DNA of 64,000 nucleotides from an uncultured Verrucomicrobiota bacterium. GTDB taxonomy: Bacteria; Verrucomicrobiota; Verrucomicrobiia; Opitutales; Seribacteraceae. Within the stretch, counting starts at the first letter, position 1. Each line of letters begins with the position of its first letter. The translations under genes were made by a program, and so were the position numbers. Below, piece after piece: positions 18,217 to 27,669 of the stretch. The notes below the pieces were generated by a model. That model had not been told where the DNA came from. It saw only the letters and a list, made by a program, of their open reading frames with translations, and did no database searches. Location of the stretch: NCBI GenBank assembly GCA_902580225.1, contig CACHJU010000003.1:1-64000 (forward strand), given 5' to 3'.

Positions 18217-19977
18217 TTAGTTCATCAATTCAGAAACCCGATCATCATAAAAATTCTTCAAATAAACTTTAATCTCAGAGGGCTTTCTCATTTTTAGTAT
18301 TCGATCCTTAAGAGTTCTTGCATCTTCAGAAGTAAATCGACGCCCAAAAAACTTCAACTCTGGCAACAAAGTTCCGGTCGCACTAAATGTGTCCAATCCT
18401 AACCCAATCAATAGAGGTAAAAAATGGGGATCCCCAGCGATTTCTCCACATAGTGTGACGCCCACTTCTTTTTGTTTGGAAACTTCAAAAATGTGCATGA
18501 GTGCACGAATAACTGCTGGATGATGTGGCTCGTAAAGATATGATATTTGATTATTAATTCGATCCACAGCTAATAAATATTGAACAAGATCATTTGTTCC
18601 AACGCTGAAAAAGTCCACCTCATCAGCAAGCATGTCGCATATTGTAACCGCAGATGGAGTTTCTATCATGCAACCGACTTCAATGTCTTTATCAAATGTA
18701 ATGTTTTTCTCGGTCAATTGCCTTTTTGCGGTAAATAAAAACTCCTTAGCCCTCACAATTTCTCCCACTCCACTTATCATTGGAAACATTATTTTTACTT
18801 TACCGAAAGAACTTACTCTTAAAATGGCTCGTAATTGATCCAAAAAGATAGAGGGATTTCTAAGGCAATAACGGATAGCCCGAAAACCCATAAATGGATT
18901 TTCTTCTTTTTCACGTCCAATTGAATCAAGAATTTTGTCCCCTCCAAGGTCAAGGGTTCGAATAGTTGTAGGTTTACCGGAAGCAGCAGAAACAATTTCA
19001 CGATAGTCTTCGAATTGCTGATCTTCGCTGGGGATCTGATTTTTTTTAAGAAAAATTGATTCTGTCCGAAAAAGACCAACACCTTTACAACCGTTTTCAA
19101 TGCCACTTCTTACCTCATCAGGTGAATCAGCATTTGCCAAAAAGTTAAGTGTAACTCCATCTTTAGTTTGTGCAGGTAATAAGGCTTCATTTTTAAGTAA
19201 ATCATTGATTTTCTTTCTACGCAGACCAACTTTACCGTAGCGAAAAAGTGTCGTATTAGTAGGGTTAATGATGGCCAAGCCTTCAAAGCCATCAATAAGG
19301 ATAGAATCTCCTTCGGTTAACTTTTCAGTAAGTCCCCGTAATCCAACCACTGCAGGAACTCCACTGGCACGAGCCATAATCACAGCGTGGCTTGTTCGAC
19401 CACCAGTATCTGTAGCAATTCCAAGAATCTTGGAACGATCCAAGGATGCTGTATCCGATGGACTTAAGTCTTCTGAAACGAGAATTCTCGGTTCACCTAG
19501 AAAAGCAGTACCGGAAGCTGTCTCACCGACAAGATTACCCAGTAATCTTTTTGAAATATCCTTTAAGTCAGATGCTCTTTCTCGCAAGTACTCATCTTCT
19601 AACTGATTAAAATAATCGTGATAGCGGTTAGTTACTCGATACACGCATTGTTCAATATTATCTCCTGTTTGCTTAATATCTTTCTCAATATCACTAATGA
19701 GAGCTTTATCTTCGAGTACTAACAAGTGAGCATCAAAAATTCCTGCTTCTTTCTCTCCCAAATTTTTAGAAACCGCTTTTCTTATCTCGGCAATTTGCTC
19801 TCTTGTAGTTAAAAGTGCATCCTTAAATCGTTCAATTTCAGATACTTGCTCAGATTCACCTACTTGATAATGTGGCACCTCAACATCCCCATGTAAAAAT
19901 CGAAAAGCTGCCCCATGAGAAACACCTGGAGATCCAGGAATTCCATAAAGTATATTTTCGCTTTTTTCTTCAGGCAT
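18217..19977 (-). CDS. ptsI: Phosphoenolpyruvate-protein phosphotransferase (enzyme I)
   Basis: Enzyme I autophosphorylates from phosphoenolpyruvate and passes the phosphate to HPr. The 586-residue protein shows the HPr-binding/His domain with the active-site histidine in TGGRTSHAVIMARASGVPAV, and the PEP-binding barrel with GVGLFRTESIFL, TIRTLDLGGDK, FRAIRYCL, EVGCMIETPSAV, the metal site FFSVGTNDLVQYLLAVDR and the active Cys in VTLCGEIAGD. There is no GAF domain, so it is a classical EI, not EI-Ntr (PtsP). It converges with ptsH nine bases away rather than lying in a ptsHI operon. Confidence 0.96.
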   Translation of the reverse strand: MPEEKSENILYGIPGSPGVSHGAAFRFLHGDVEVPHYQVGESEQVSEIERFKDALLTTREQIAEIRKAVSKNLGEKEAGIFDAHLLVLEDKALISDIEKDIKQTGDNIEQCVYRVTNRYHDYFNQLEDEYLRERASDLKDISKRLLGNLVGETASGTAFLGEPRILVSEDLSPSDTASLDRSKILGIATDTGGRTSHAVIMARASGVPAVVGLRGLTEKLTEGDSILIDGFEGLAIINPTNTTLFRYGKVGLRRKKINDLLKNEALLPAQTKDGVTLNFLANADSPDEVRSGIENGCKGVGLFRTESIFLKKNQIPSEDQQFEDYREIVSAASGKPTTIRTLDLGGDKILDSIGREKEENPFMGFRAIRYCLRNPSIFLDQLRAILRVSSFGKVKIMFPMISGVGEIVRAKEFLFTAKRQLTEKNITFDKDIEVGCMIETPSAVTICDMLADEVDFFSVGTNDLVQYLLAVDRINNQISYLYEPHHPAVIRALMHIFEVSKQKEVGVTLCGEIAGDPHFLPLLIGLGLDTFSATGTLLPELKFFGRRFTSEDARTLKDRILKMRKPSEIKVYLKNFYDDRVSELMN

Positions 19978-20047
19978 AAAACTTGGGTTGATAATTGAAG
20001 ATTCATATTATGACCTAAATTCCAAGGGATGGAAACAAAAACCTTAA

Positions 20048-20953
20048 TTAGTTAAAGCTAATTCGAGAAACCCAAAAATGGCTATTTTCTCCCAATAACT
20101 TCTTAACAAGATCCTTCACCTGTTTTGCGCTAAGATTTTCGGGAGCAAAACTGAAACAAGAAGAACCGCTGCCCGAAACATGAAATTTAAGACCAAAACG
20201 TTTCTCAAGTTCTTTAAAAAGTGGATCTAAGAAAAGGTACTTTCTTAAAATTATATTTTCGAAATCATTGTATAGGAACTTACAGACAGGAATAGCTCCG
20301 TTTTTCCATTTTTTAAAAGATTCCTCTGCCCATTCTGAATTAGAATATAAAGATTCTTTGGACAATAATTGATAAAGTAATGGAGTCCGAAAACCAAATG
20401 GCGGTTGAAACAAAAATATTCTCCTACCATTCAATTCCTTTTTTTTATTACCTGAAATCTGAATTACTTTTTCCCCTTTCCCTTTTACTTGAGCTAAGCC
20501 GTTACCTAAAAAAAATGGGCAATCAGAACCTAACTTTTCCGCAATCTCCAAAAGTTCAGAGTGCCTCAAAGGTTGACCATGTAATAGATTAAGAGCCCGA
20601 AGGGTGGCAACCGCGTCTGAACTTCCCCCGCCTAAGCCAGCCATTTTGGGGATTCGTTTTATTATATTTACTTTTACACCGGTTCGATCTCCCGTAAACT
20701 TACGCCATCGTAAGATCGCACGACATGCCAAGTTATTGGGTCCAGACAAAGTTGGATCATCTTTACAGACACATAAAACTTCCTCTTTTTTTCTAGTTTT
20801 CGATAATGTCACTTGATCTGAAAACTGAATTGTTGACATCACTGAATTAATTTCATGAAAACCATCCGCTCTCTTTCCGGTAATAGCGAGAAAGAGATTT
20901 ACTTTTGCGGGTGCTCGAAGAGAAACTTGATTTATCGCTTTTTTTGGATTCAT
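20048..20953 (-). CDS. ispE: 4-diphosphocytidyl-2-C-methyl-D-erythritol kinase
   Basis: IspE phosphorylates CDP-methylerythritol with ATP in the non-mevalonate (MEP) isoprenoid pathway. The GHMP-kinase features are clear: APAKVNLFLAITGKRADGFHE at the N-terminus with the substrate-binding Lys, the ATP loop IPKMAGLGGGSSDAVATLRA, and the C-terminal FHVSGSGSSCFSF glycine motif. It has 301 residues, slightly longer than E. coli IspE. It is on the opposite strand about 90 bases from pyrF-ispD-ispF, so three consecutive MEP-pathway enzymes lie within 3 kb. Confidence 0.96.
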   Translation of the reverse strand: MNPKKAINQVSLRAPAKVNLFLAITGKRADGFHEINSVMSTIQFSDQVTLSKTRKKEEVLCVCKDDPTLSGPNNLACRAILRWRKFTGDRTGVKVNIIKRIPKMAGLGGGSSDAVATLRALNLLHGQPLRHSELLEIAEKLGSDCPFFLGNGLAQVKGKGEKVIQISGNKKKELNGRRIFLFQPPFGFRTPLLYQLLSKESLYSNSEWAEESFKKWKNGAIPVCKFLYNDFENIILRKYLFLDPLFKELEKRFGLKFHVSGSGSSCFSFAPENLSAKQVKDLVKKLLGENSHFWVSRISFN

Positions 20954-21046
20954 TATATTTAGTAATTAGCTAACAAAAAATTAGCTCTGACAAGACGAGA
21001 AAGAATAGGATTGGCTAAGTGAAAAGAGCAAGCATGATGTATGATA

Positions 21047-21745
21047 ATGGCAGATTTTAAAACACAAGTAATTCTTGCCTTAGATGTCGAAAGTCGGGCT
21101 AAGGCGGAGCATATTCTGGAAACTACTGGATCAAAGCTCAAGTGGGTCAAAATAGGACTGCAAACCTATTTGAGAGAGGGTGCAAGTTTTCTTCACGATC
21201 TAGCCTTAACTGGTAAGGAAATATTCCTCGATCTAAAATTGCATGACATACCCAATACTATGGTAAAAGCTATTGAAAGCTTATCTCACCTACCTATTCA
21301 AATGTTAACTATTCACTCGACAGCAGGTCCTGAAGCACTTCAAAAATGTGCTACAGCCGCAAAAGAATTTCTACCTAACACAAAACTCCTTGCGGTTACC
21401 GTCTTAACTTCTATGAATCAGAGTGATCTTAGTTCCATAGGGATAAGAAATAAAATCCCTGATCAAGTTGATAAGCTTGCCCAAATGGCTATTGAAGCAC
21501 AAATTGATGGAATTGTTTGTTCGCCTCTTGAACTCGTCAGACTTCGTCCTTTACTTCCCTCAAATACCACATTTGTAACCCCTGGCATTCGACCATCAGG
21601 TTCTGCATCGGGAGATCAAAAGAGAATAATGACCCCATCTGAAGCCTCGCAAGCAGGAGCCAATTTCTTGGTAATTGGCAGACCCATCTTGACCGCAAAA
21701 AATCCGGAGTATGTGCTCTCGGAAATATTAGCCGAATTAAGCTGA
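21047..21745 (+). CDS. pyrF: Orotidine 5'-phosphate decarboxylase
   Basis: PyrF decarboxylates OMP to UMP, the last step of de novo pyrimidine synthesis. The catalytic Lys/Asp tetrad motif is intact in IFLDLKLHDIPNTM, with VILALDV near the start, the phosphate-binding end FVTPGIRPSG and NFLVIGRPI. ATG codons occur at 21041 and 21047; the latter gives MADFKTQVILALD. The stop overlaps the ispD ATG by one base (TGATG), so this pyrimidine gene is in one operon with two isoprenoid genes. Confidence 0.95.
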   Translation: MADFKTQVILALDVESRAKAEHILETTGSKLKWVKIGLQTYLREGASFLHDLALTGKEIFLDLKLHDIPNTMVKAIESLSHLPIQMLTIHSTAGPEALQKCATAAKEFLPNTKLLAVTVLTSMNQSDLSSIGIRNKIPDQVDKLAQMAIEAQIDGIVCSPLELVRLRPLLPSNTTFVTPGIRPSGSASGDQKRIMTPSEASQAGANFLVIGRPILTAKNPEYVLSEILAELS

Positions 21746-22467
21746 TGATTCACACAGCTATACTACTTGCCGGAGGGAAAGGCTCAAGAATGAACCAACC
21801 AAATCTGGATAAGCTACTCAACCCGATTAGTGGGACCAATGCGTTTCGATTGAGTTACCTGGCATTTTTAAATGCTGAGGAAATCGAGAATGCAATTATT
21901 GTTTACAGAAATAATATGCAAAAAAATTTACTTTATGAGGAAATTCAATTGGCTCATAAACAAAGTAATCGTAACTTCGAACCCATTTGGATTCAAGGAG
22001 GTCAACAGAGGAAGGATTCGGTCTTAAATGCTCTCAAAATCTGCCCGAATGACTGTAAGTTTGTTTATGTCCACGACTGTGCACGCCCCATGATTCAACC
22101 TGCAACGATTAATCAGCTCCAAAGTATTGTAACCAAGACCGGGGCTGCTGTAATTGCACGACCTGTTAATGACACAATTAAGAAAATTAGAAATTTCAAC
22201 CCGAACGATAACATTTCTCCCTGTCTAACTGAATCCATTGACCGGTCTTCACTTTGGATTATGGAAACACCTCAGGTATCAAGAAAGGATTGGTTATTGG
22301 AAGGTATGGAATTAGCTATCAAGAAAAAACTGAAGACTACGGATGAAGTTTCCGTTCTTGAACTTCTTGAAAAAAAAGTTTCTGTTCTGACACCTTCTTA
22401 TCCAAATCCAAAAATAACTTCTGTTTCTGACCTGACTTACTTTAAATTCTTAATAACCCAAAGATGA
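21745..22467 (+). CDS. ispD: 2-C-methyl-D-erythritol 4-phosphate cytidylyltransferase
   Basis: IspD couples MEP with CTP to give CDP-methylerythritol. It has the nucleotidyltransferase start AILLAGGKGSRMNQPNLDKL (the CTP-binding Gly-rich loop with Arg and Lys), GQQRKDSVLNAL, FVYVHDCARPMI, and IARPVNDTIKKI; the C-terminal TDEVSVLELLEKKV follows the family. Length is 240 residues. It overlaps pyrF by one base and ispF by four bases (ATGA), forming a tight pyrF-ispD-ispF operon. Confidence 0.95.
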   Translation: MIHTAILLAGGKGSRMNQPNLDKLLNPISGTNAFRLSYLAFLNAEEIENAIIVYRNNMQKNLLYEEIQLAHKQSNRNFEPIWIQGGQQRKDSVLNALKICPNDCKFVYVHDCARPMIQPATINQLQSIVTKTGAAVIARPVNDTIKKIRNFNPNDNISPCLTESIDRSSLWIMETPQVSRKDWLLEGMELAIKKKLKTTDEVSVLELLEKKVSVLTPSYPNPKITSVSDLTYFKFLITQR

Positions 22468-22982
22468 CTTTAGAATTACCTATACGTATTGGACATGGTT
22501 ACGATCTCCATCTACTAAAAAAAGGAAGGAATCTTATTCTTGGAGGCGTGGAAATCCCATTTAAACTTGGTTTGATGGGTCACTCCGATGCTGATTGTCT
22601 ATCGCATGCTCTCGCTGATGCAATTTTGGGAGCTATGTCACTTCCAGACATTGGCTACTATTTTCCAGACACCGAGAAGGAAAATAAAGATATCGATTCA
22701 AAAATAATCCTGAAAAAGGCTATTCAGGAAGCGGGAATTCGCGGGTATCAAATCGGAAATATTGATCTTACGATAGTTGCAGAGGAACCTAAACTTTCTC
22801 CATATGTTGAAAAAATCAAAATTTCTCTTTCACAAACTACTAGTATACAGAAAAATAGAATTGGACTAAAAGCAACTACCAACGAAAAGATAGGTGCAAT
22901 TGGCAGAAAGGAAGGGATTGCTGCATTTGCAGTCTGTACCCTAGTCCTACAAAAGATTAAATTACAATTTGATCCGCTTTAA
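22464..22982 (+). CDS. ispF: 2-C-methyl-D-erythritol 2,4-cyclodiphosphate synthase
   Basis: IspF cyclises CDP-ME 2-phosphate to MEcPP, releasing CMP. The divalent-metal ligands are present in RIGHGYDLHLL and GLMGHSDADCLSHALADAI. The PDIGYYFPDTEKENKD and GLKATTNEKIGAIGRKEGIA segments are family signatures. It has 172 residues. The 3' end overlaps the convergent ndk by 26 bases, so the last eight codons are also coding on the other strand. Confidence 0.96.
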   Translation: MTLELPIRIGHGYDLHLLKKGRNLILGGVEIPFKLGLMGHSDADCLSHALADAILGAMSLPDIGYYFPDTEKENKDIDSKIILKKAIQEAGIRGYQIGNIDLTIVAEEPKLSPYVEKIKISLSQTTSIQKNRIGLKATTNEKIGAIGRKEGIAAFAVCTLVLQKIKLQFDPL

Positions 22983-23373
22983 AGAATCGGTTGATTTCCG
23001 CTAAAGCAGATTCAGGACTATCGGAAGCATGAACCACATTCTTCATTCGATCAGTTCCCATATCACCTCGAATAGTGCCCTTAGGAGCGACGGTAGAATC
23101 AGTGGGTCCAATTAAATCACGAACACCTTTTATTACATTGTCTCCTTGCAAAACCAGTGCAATTACAGGACATGAGCTCATGAATTCTGCAATCTCAGGA
23201 AAAAATGGGAGGTCTGATACATGTGCATAATGCTCATTTAACAAAGAATCATCCAATTGGACGATCTTTGAACCGATTATAGAATAGCCAGCAGTCTCGA
23301 ACCTTGTGATTACTTGGCCAACAATGGCCTTTCGGATACAGTCTGGTTTTAGTAAAATAAGGGATCTTTGCAT
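22957..23373 (-). CDS. ndk: Nucleoside diphosphate kinase
   Basis: Ndk balances nucleoside triphosphate pools by phosphate transfer through a phosphohistidine. The N-terminal SLILLKPDCIRK, the RGDMGTDRMKNVVHASDS segment with the active-site His, and the 138-residue length all match. Compared with the usual NxxH-GSDS, the motif reads NVVHASDS, a common variant. The ATG at 23373 gives MQRSLILLKPD; the frame extends to a TTG further up. The 3' end overlaps ispF by 26 bases in convergent orientation. Confidence 0.96.
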   Translation of the reverse strand: MQRSLILLKPDCIRKAIVGQVITRFETAGYSIIGSKIVQLDDSLLNEHYAHVSDLPFFPEIAEFMSSCPVIALVLQGDNVIKGVRDLIGPTDSTVAPKGTIRGDMGTDRMKNVVHASDSPESALAEINRFFKADQIVI

Positions 23374-23432
23374 AAAATTACCCAATTAATTAGAGGAAAC
23401 AAAGCTAATTTCTTTGAATGAAATATATAAAA

Positions 23433-25961
23433 TTAATTTTTATTTTCTTCCTTGGAAGAGGGAGAAACTGAAATCTTATTATCCGCTTCCTCCTGTGTGA
23501 AATAAAACTTAGGATCTTCGTCATCGGTAATGAGAACCCTAATTAGTTTATTCTTTCTCAAACTGCCCGACAGCACTTCTTCAGCCAAGCTATCCTCAAG
23601 ATACTTTTCTACGGCTCTCCTTAGAGGACGAGCTCCAAGTTTGTTATCGTAACCTTTTTCAATCAGGAAATCTTTAACTTCGTCTGAAATATCGAGTTTA
23701 AGCTTCTTTTCTTTTAATCGGTCTGTGACTTTAGCAAGCTCAAGATCAACAATTGCACGCATACTCTCCTTGACCAATGGACGAAAAATAACAATTTCAG
23801 TTAAGCGATTAAGAAATTCGGGTTTAAAAGATTTTTTTGCCTCATCCATGATTTTGTCTTTAATTTTATCAAAATCATCACCCGCATTGCCTGCAGAGAA
23901 GCCAAGGGAACTGTTTCTTTGCAAAATGTGTGCACCCACATTCGAGGTCATAATTAAAATTGTGTTTCGAAAATCAACTTTTCTGCCAAGACTGTCCGTT
24001 AATCTTCCATCTTCTAAGATTTGTAAAAGAATTTGAGCAACATCGGGATGTGCTTTTTCAATTTCGTCAAACAATATAACTGCATAAGGTTTCCTGCGAA
24101 TTGCTTCGGTTAGTTGCCCCCCCTCTTCATGTCCAACATAACCAGGTGGAGAACCAATCATTCGAGAAACTGCATGTTTTTCCATGTACTCTGACATATC
24201 AATCTGGATGAGTGACTCTTGGTCGCCAAAAATTCGTTCAGCCAAAACTTTCGCAAGATGTGTTTTACCAACTCCCGTTGGTCCCAAAAACATGAACGAA
24301 CCGATTGGGCGCTTGGGATCCTTTAAATCAGCTCGTGATCGCCTTAAAGCTTTGGATACAACCTCGGTAGCAAAATCTTGTCCAATGATTAACTTTCTCA
24401 ACTCAGATTCAAGTTTAAGCAGTTTTTTAGATTCTTTAGCTTCCATACGATTTAAAGGAATACCTGTCCAATCTGCAATAACTTGAAGCATATCATCGTC
24501 ATCAACAGAAGCCCTTTTTTCTTCTCGGCTTTTCTTCCAGCTTTCTAAGACTCTTTCTCTTTTTGCCCTCAACTTTTTTTCCTTATCACGTGCATCCGCA
24601 GCGTCCTCAAAATTTTGGTCGGAGATGGCTGATTCTTTCAGAGCACAAACCTCCTTAATCTCATCGGATAACTTCTCAATTTCAGGAGGTCTTTTGAGAG
24701 ATTCCATTCTTGATCTAGCACCCGCCTCATCTACAGCATCTATTGCTTTATCAGGCAAAAAACGACCAGTTACATAACGATCGGTTAACTTCGCAGCAGC
24801 TTCGAGGGATTTGTCAGTAAAATTTACATTGTGGTGTTCTTCATATTTAGGTCGGATACCTTTTAAGATAAGAATAGTGTCTTCAACCGAAGGTGCTTCA
24901 ACCTTTACCGATTGAAATCGACGATCCAAGGCACTATCTTTTTCTATGTATTTTCTATATTCGGCTAAAGTGGTAGCTCCAATGCACTGTAATTCACCTC
25001 GGCTCAAGGCAGGTTTGAAAATATTCGAAGCGTCCATCGCACCTTCTGCTGCACCGGCACCTACTATAGTATGCAATTCATCTATAAAAATAATTATATT
25101 TTTTGCTTTTCTCAACTCGTCCATTACCGCCTTAATTCTTTCCTCAAATTGACCACGGTATTTGGTACCAGCTACCATTAAAGCAAGATCCAAGGTAACC
25201 ACTCTTTTATCAAGTAAATTTTCAGGAACCATGCCAGAAGCTATTTGTTGGGCTAAGCCTTCAACAATCGCTGTTTTTCCGACCCCAGCTTCACCAATTA
25301 AAACAGGATTGTTTTTGGTTCTTCTACATAAAACTTGAGTCACACGACGAATTTCATTTTCGCGACCAACAACGGGATCCATTTCACCTTTTTTGGCAAT
25401 TTCAGTAAGATCTCGCCCAAAGGCTTTTAAGGCAGGCGTTTTTTGATCCTTACCTTTTTCATCGGTAGTGCCACTACCCACGACTGAAGGCTCCGACTCC
25501 TCACTCGAAGAAAAATTCGGGTCAAGTTCAGAAAGAATTTCGTTTCTGCATCGATCAACATCAACATCAAGTGATTTAAGAACGCGAGCTGCGACACCCT
25601 CACCTTCCCGAAGAAGTCCGAGCAAGATGTGCTCTGTTCCTACATAACTGTGATTGAGATGCTTTGCTTCCTTGCCTGCTAAAGCCAAGACCTTTTTGAC
25701 CCGAGGAGTGTAAGGTACATTACCCGAAGGTTTTGCTTCGGGTCCAAGACCAACCTGCTCATCAACAGCCTGTCGTACAGTGTCTAAATCTAATCCCATC
25801 TTTTGTAAGACATTGACGGCAACGCCTTGGCCTAAATTTATAAGACCAAGTAATAAATGCTCAGTTCCTACATAATTGTGGTGAAAACGATCTGCCTCTT
25901 TTCTGGCAAGAGCTAAGACTTGCTGGGCACGAGGCGTGAAATTACTCATCGGTTCAGACAT
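23433..25961 (-). CDS. clpC: ClpC-type AAA+ unfoldase
   Basis: ClpC unfolds substrates for the ClpP protease. The 842-residue protein has two Clp N repeats (residues about 8-150), a first AAA+ domain with Walker A GEAGVGKT at 223-230, a middle domain with an UVR-type motif ([18 protein letters not shown]), a second AAA+ domain with GPTGVGKT at about 570 and a sensor-2 end, [20 protein letters not shown]. This identifies ClpC rather than ClpB (short middle domain, UVR motif). mcsB and mcsA lie immediately upstream on the same strand with 35- and 11-base gaps, as in Firmicutes, but without the repressor gene ctsR. Confidence 0.95.
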   Translation of the reverse strand: MSEPMSNFTPRAQQVLALARKEADRFHHNYVGTEHLLLGLINLGQGVAVNVLQKMGLDLDTVRQAVDEQVGLGPEAKPSGNVPYTPRVKKVLALAGKEAKHLNHSYVGTEHILLGLLREGEGVAARVLKSLDVDVDRCRNEILSELDPNFSSSEESEPSVVGSGTTDEKGKDQKTPALKAFGRDLTEIAKKGEMDPVVGRENEIRRVTQVLCRRTKNNPVLIGEAGVGKTAIVEGLAQQIASGMVPENLLDKRVVTLDLALMVAGTKYRGQFEERIKAVMDELRKAKNIIIFIDELHTIVGAGAAEGAMDASNIFKPALSRGELQCIGATTLAEYRKYIEKDSALDRRFQSVKVEAPSVEDTILILKGIRPKYEEHHNVNFTDKSLEAAAKLTDRYVTGRFLPDKAIDAVDEAGARSRMESLKRPPEIEKLSDEIKEVCALKESAISDQNFEDAADARDKEKKLRAKRERVLESWKKSREEKRASVDDDDMLQVIADWTGIPLNRMEAKESKKLLKLESELRKLIIGQDFATEVVSKALRRSRADLKDPKRPIGSFMFLGPTGVGKTHLAKVLAERIFGDQESLIQIDMSEYMEKHAVSRMIGSPPGYVGHEEGGQLTEAIRRKPYAVILFDEIEKAHPDVAQILLQILEDGRLTDSLGRKVDFRNTILIMTSNVGAHILQRNSSLGFSAGNAGDDFDKIKDKIMDEAKKSFKPEFLNRLTEIVIFRPLVKESMRAIVDLELAKVTDRLKEKKLKLDISDEVKDFLIEKGYDNKLGARPLRRAVEKYLEDSLAEEVLSGSLRKNKLIRVLITDDEDPKFYFTQEEADNKISVSPSSKEENKN

Positions 25962-25996
25962 AATTATGAATATAACCCTCTGGGGAACAAAGTCAA

Positions 25997-27067
25997 CTAG
26001 TGGCTAGAAAGATCGAGCAAGGGGGCTCGCAAGAAATGATTTCTTAAAAGTTCCGCTCTCAATTCATCCCGAAAAGATGGGTCGATCACTTTACCCGCAG
26101 AGAGTTGAACATGTCCGGGTTGAACTTCAATAAACATTCGATCGGCAAGTCCACGAAATTTTTCCGGCATCATACCAAAATCAGTGGCAAGGCGAACCAA
26201 GGATAGTAAGTCCATAGCTTCAGCGCTTTGTATTAAGTGACAAGTCTTAAGACTACCGATTGCCCTACTCATCTTATCAATCAAACGAGATTTGTCATCT
26301 TGTAAAAGTTTGGCGCGTGCAAAATTTTCTTGTTTAACCAAACTTTCCAAAGTCAAATTCAAACGGTCGATTATCGCAGATTCAGACTCACCTAATGTTT
26401 GTTGATTAGATATTTGAAAAATACTGCCATTTGCATCCGATCCCTCGCCAAAAAGCCCTCGGACTGCAATCCCCAACTGGTTAACCGCATTTATAACCCT
26501 GTCCATATTTTTGGACATTACCAAACCAGGTAGATGCATCATAACTGAAGCTCTCATTCCAGTACCTAGATTAGTTGGGCATGCGGTAAGAAAACCAAGA
26601 TCACCGTCGTAAGCATAGCTGATAGCAGATTCAATTCCGGTGTCTAGTTCGTCAGCGTCTTTCCAGACAGAACTGAAATCTAAACCGGGACGAAGAACCT
26701 GAATTCGCAAATGATCTTCCTCATTAATCATAATACAACAGGATCGATCCTGAGTTAAAACAATGCCCGATCCCTCTTTGACCTGAGATAGTTCTGGGCT
26801 TATCAAATGTTGTTCAACTAAAATTTGACGATCCAATTCACTGAGGTCATCCACTTCCACAGAAATTGAATTATTTAAACCTTTAATTCCACTAATGGCA
26901 TCAATGCACTTGGATAATACAGCTCGTTTTTGGGACACTTCGGCACGACCGGGAAATGGAAATTTTCTTAGATTACGGGCAAGTCTTATCCGCGTACTCA
27001 AAGTGACAGGAATAGCTTTAGGCTGTTTTTTCCCTCCGGATTCCTTGTTAAGTATGTTATGAAACAT
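25997..27067 (-). CDS. mcsB: Protein-arginine kinase McsB
   Basis: McsB phosphorylates arginine residues on proteins; phosphoarginine marks them for ClpC-ClpP degradation in Bacillus. The 356-residue protein has the guanidino-kinase core: TLSTRIRLARNLRKFPFPGR, a substrate-loop region WKDADELDTGIES, GDLGFLTACPTNLGTGMRAS and HLPGLVMSKNMDRV. At residues 333-338 it keeps RDELRA, matching the RDxxRA phosphoarginine-sensing motif of genuine McsB, so it is not a metabolic arginine kinase. It lies between mcsA and clpC. The function is inferred from Gram-positive homologues; in diderm bacteria it is little studied. Confidence 0.92.
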   Translation of the reverse strand: MFHNILNKESGGKKQPKAIPVTLSTRIRLARNLRKFPFPGRAEVSQKRAVLSKCIDAISGIKGLNNSISVEVDDLSELDRQILVEQHLISPELSQVKEGSGIVLTQDRSCCIMINEEDHLRIQVLRPGLDFSSVWKDADELDTGIESAISYAYDGDLGFLTACPTNLGTGMRASVMMHLPGLVMSKNMDRVINAVNQLGIAVRGLFGEGSDANGSIFQISNQQTLGESESAIIDRLNLTLESLVKQENFARAKLLQDDKSRLIDKMSRAIGSLKTCHLIQSAEAMDLLSLVRLATDFGMMPEKFRGLADRMFIEVQPGHVQLSAGKVIDPSFRDELRAELLRNHFLRAPLLDLSSH

Positions 27068-27078
27068 AGTTTGGAATT

Positions 27079-27567
27079 TTATTCAGAGAGATGCTTTTGA
27101 CTTTCTAAGTCGTGTAAATTGTCCCGTAATTGTGCAGCTTCTTCATAGTCTTCTTTTTCAACCGCATCTTTTAGTTTCTTTTTTAAAGAATGGATAGACT
27201 GCTCAAACTGAATTCTAGACTCTGAACTAGATGGAACTTTTCCAAGATGTTTAGTTCCTGCGTGCATTCCATCGAGAAGGGGATCTAAAATTGGACGAAA
27301 TACATGATAACATGCTTCACAACCCAAACGACCGCCTTTCTTAAATTCCTGATGAGTTATGCCACAACTTTCGCAAACCATCGTGGTGCCGCTAGAGTCT
27401 ACATCTAGTTCAACTTTATCCATTAAGTTGCTGATAGAAAGATTCTCTGGATTAGTGACACCTTTAGCCTGTGCACAAGCCTCACACAAATCCATTTTGT
27501 GCATTTGACCATTAAGGATTTGAGTTAAGTGAACAGTAGCCTGATTATCGCAATGATGACACTTCAT
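27079..27567 (-). CDS. mcsA: McsA: zinc-finger activator of McsB
   Basis: McsA is the zinc-binding adaptor that stimulates McsB. Two pairs of CxxC motifs form each zinc site: CHHCDNQ and LCEACAQAKG near the N-terminus, then VCESCGITHQEF and LGCEACYHVF around residues 65-90. The C-terminus has an UVR motif (AVEKEDYEEAAQLRDNLHDLE), also present in ClpC, which mediates partner binding. There are 162 residues. It is the first gene of mcsA-mcsB-clpC; the 102-base gap upstream probably carries the promoter. I see no CtsR-type direct repeat there. Confidence 0.92.
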   Translation of the reverse strand: MKCHHCDNQATVHLTQILNGQMHKMDLCEACAQAKGVTNPENLSISNLMDKVELDVDSSGTTMVCESCGITHQEFKKGGRLGCEACYHVFRPILDPLLDGMHAGTKHLGKVPSSSESRIQFEQSIHSLKKKLKDAVEKEDYEEAAQLRDNLHDLESQKHLSE

Positions 27568-27669
27568 ATAAATAGAATAATAAACTTAATAATATAAGTG
27601 TAATACTTTAAATTAAAAACTCAACGCATATGATGTGCCAAGTTGTAAAAGATTTGAAAGTAGAATGAT

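Noticed and set aside
23725-24036. Plus-strand open frames of 70-100 codons inside clpC
   Set aside because: Antisense to conserved ClpC AAA+ motifs, with no recognisable protein sequence; expected by chance in a long gene.
27568-27669. Possible CtsR operator (heptad direct repeat) before mcsA
   Set aside because: The gap is AT-rich but shows no GGTCAAA-type tandem repeat on either strand.
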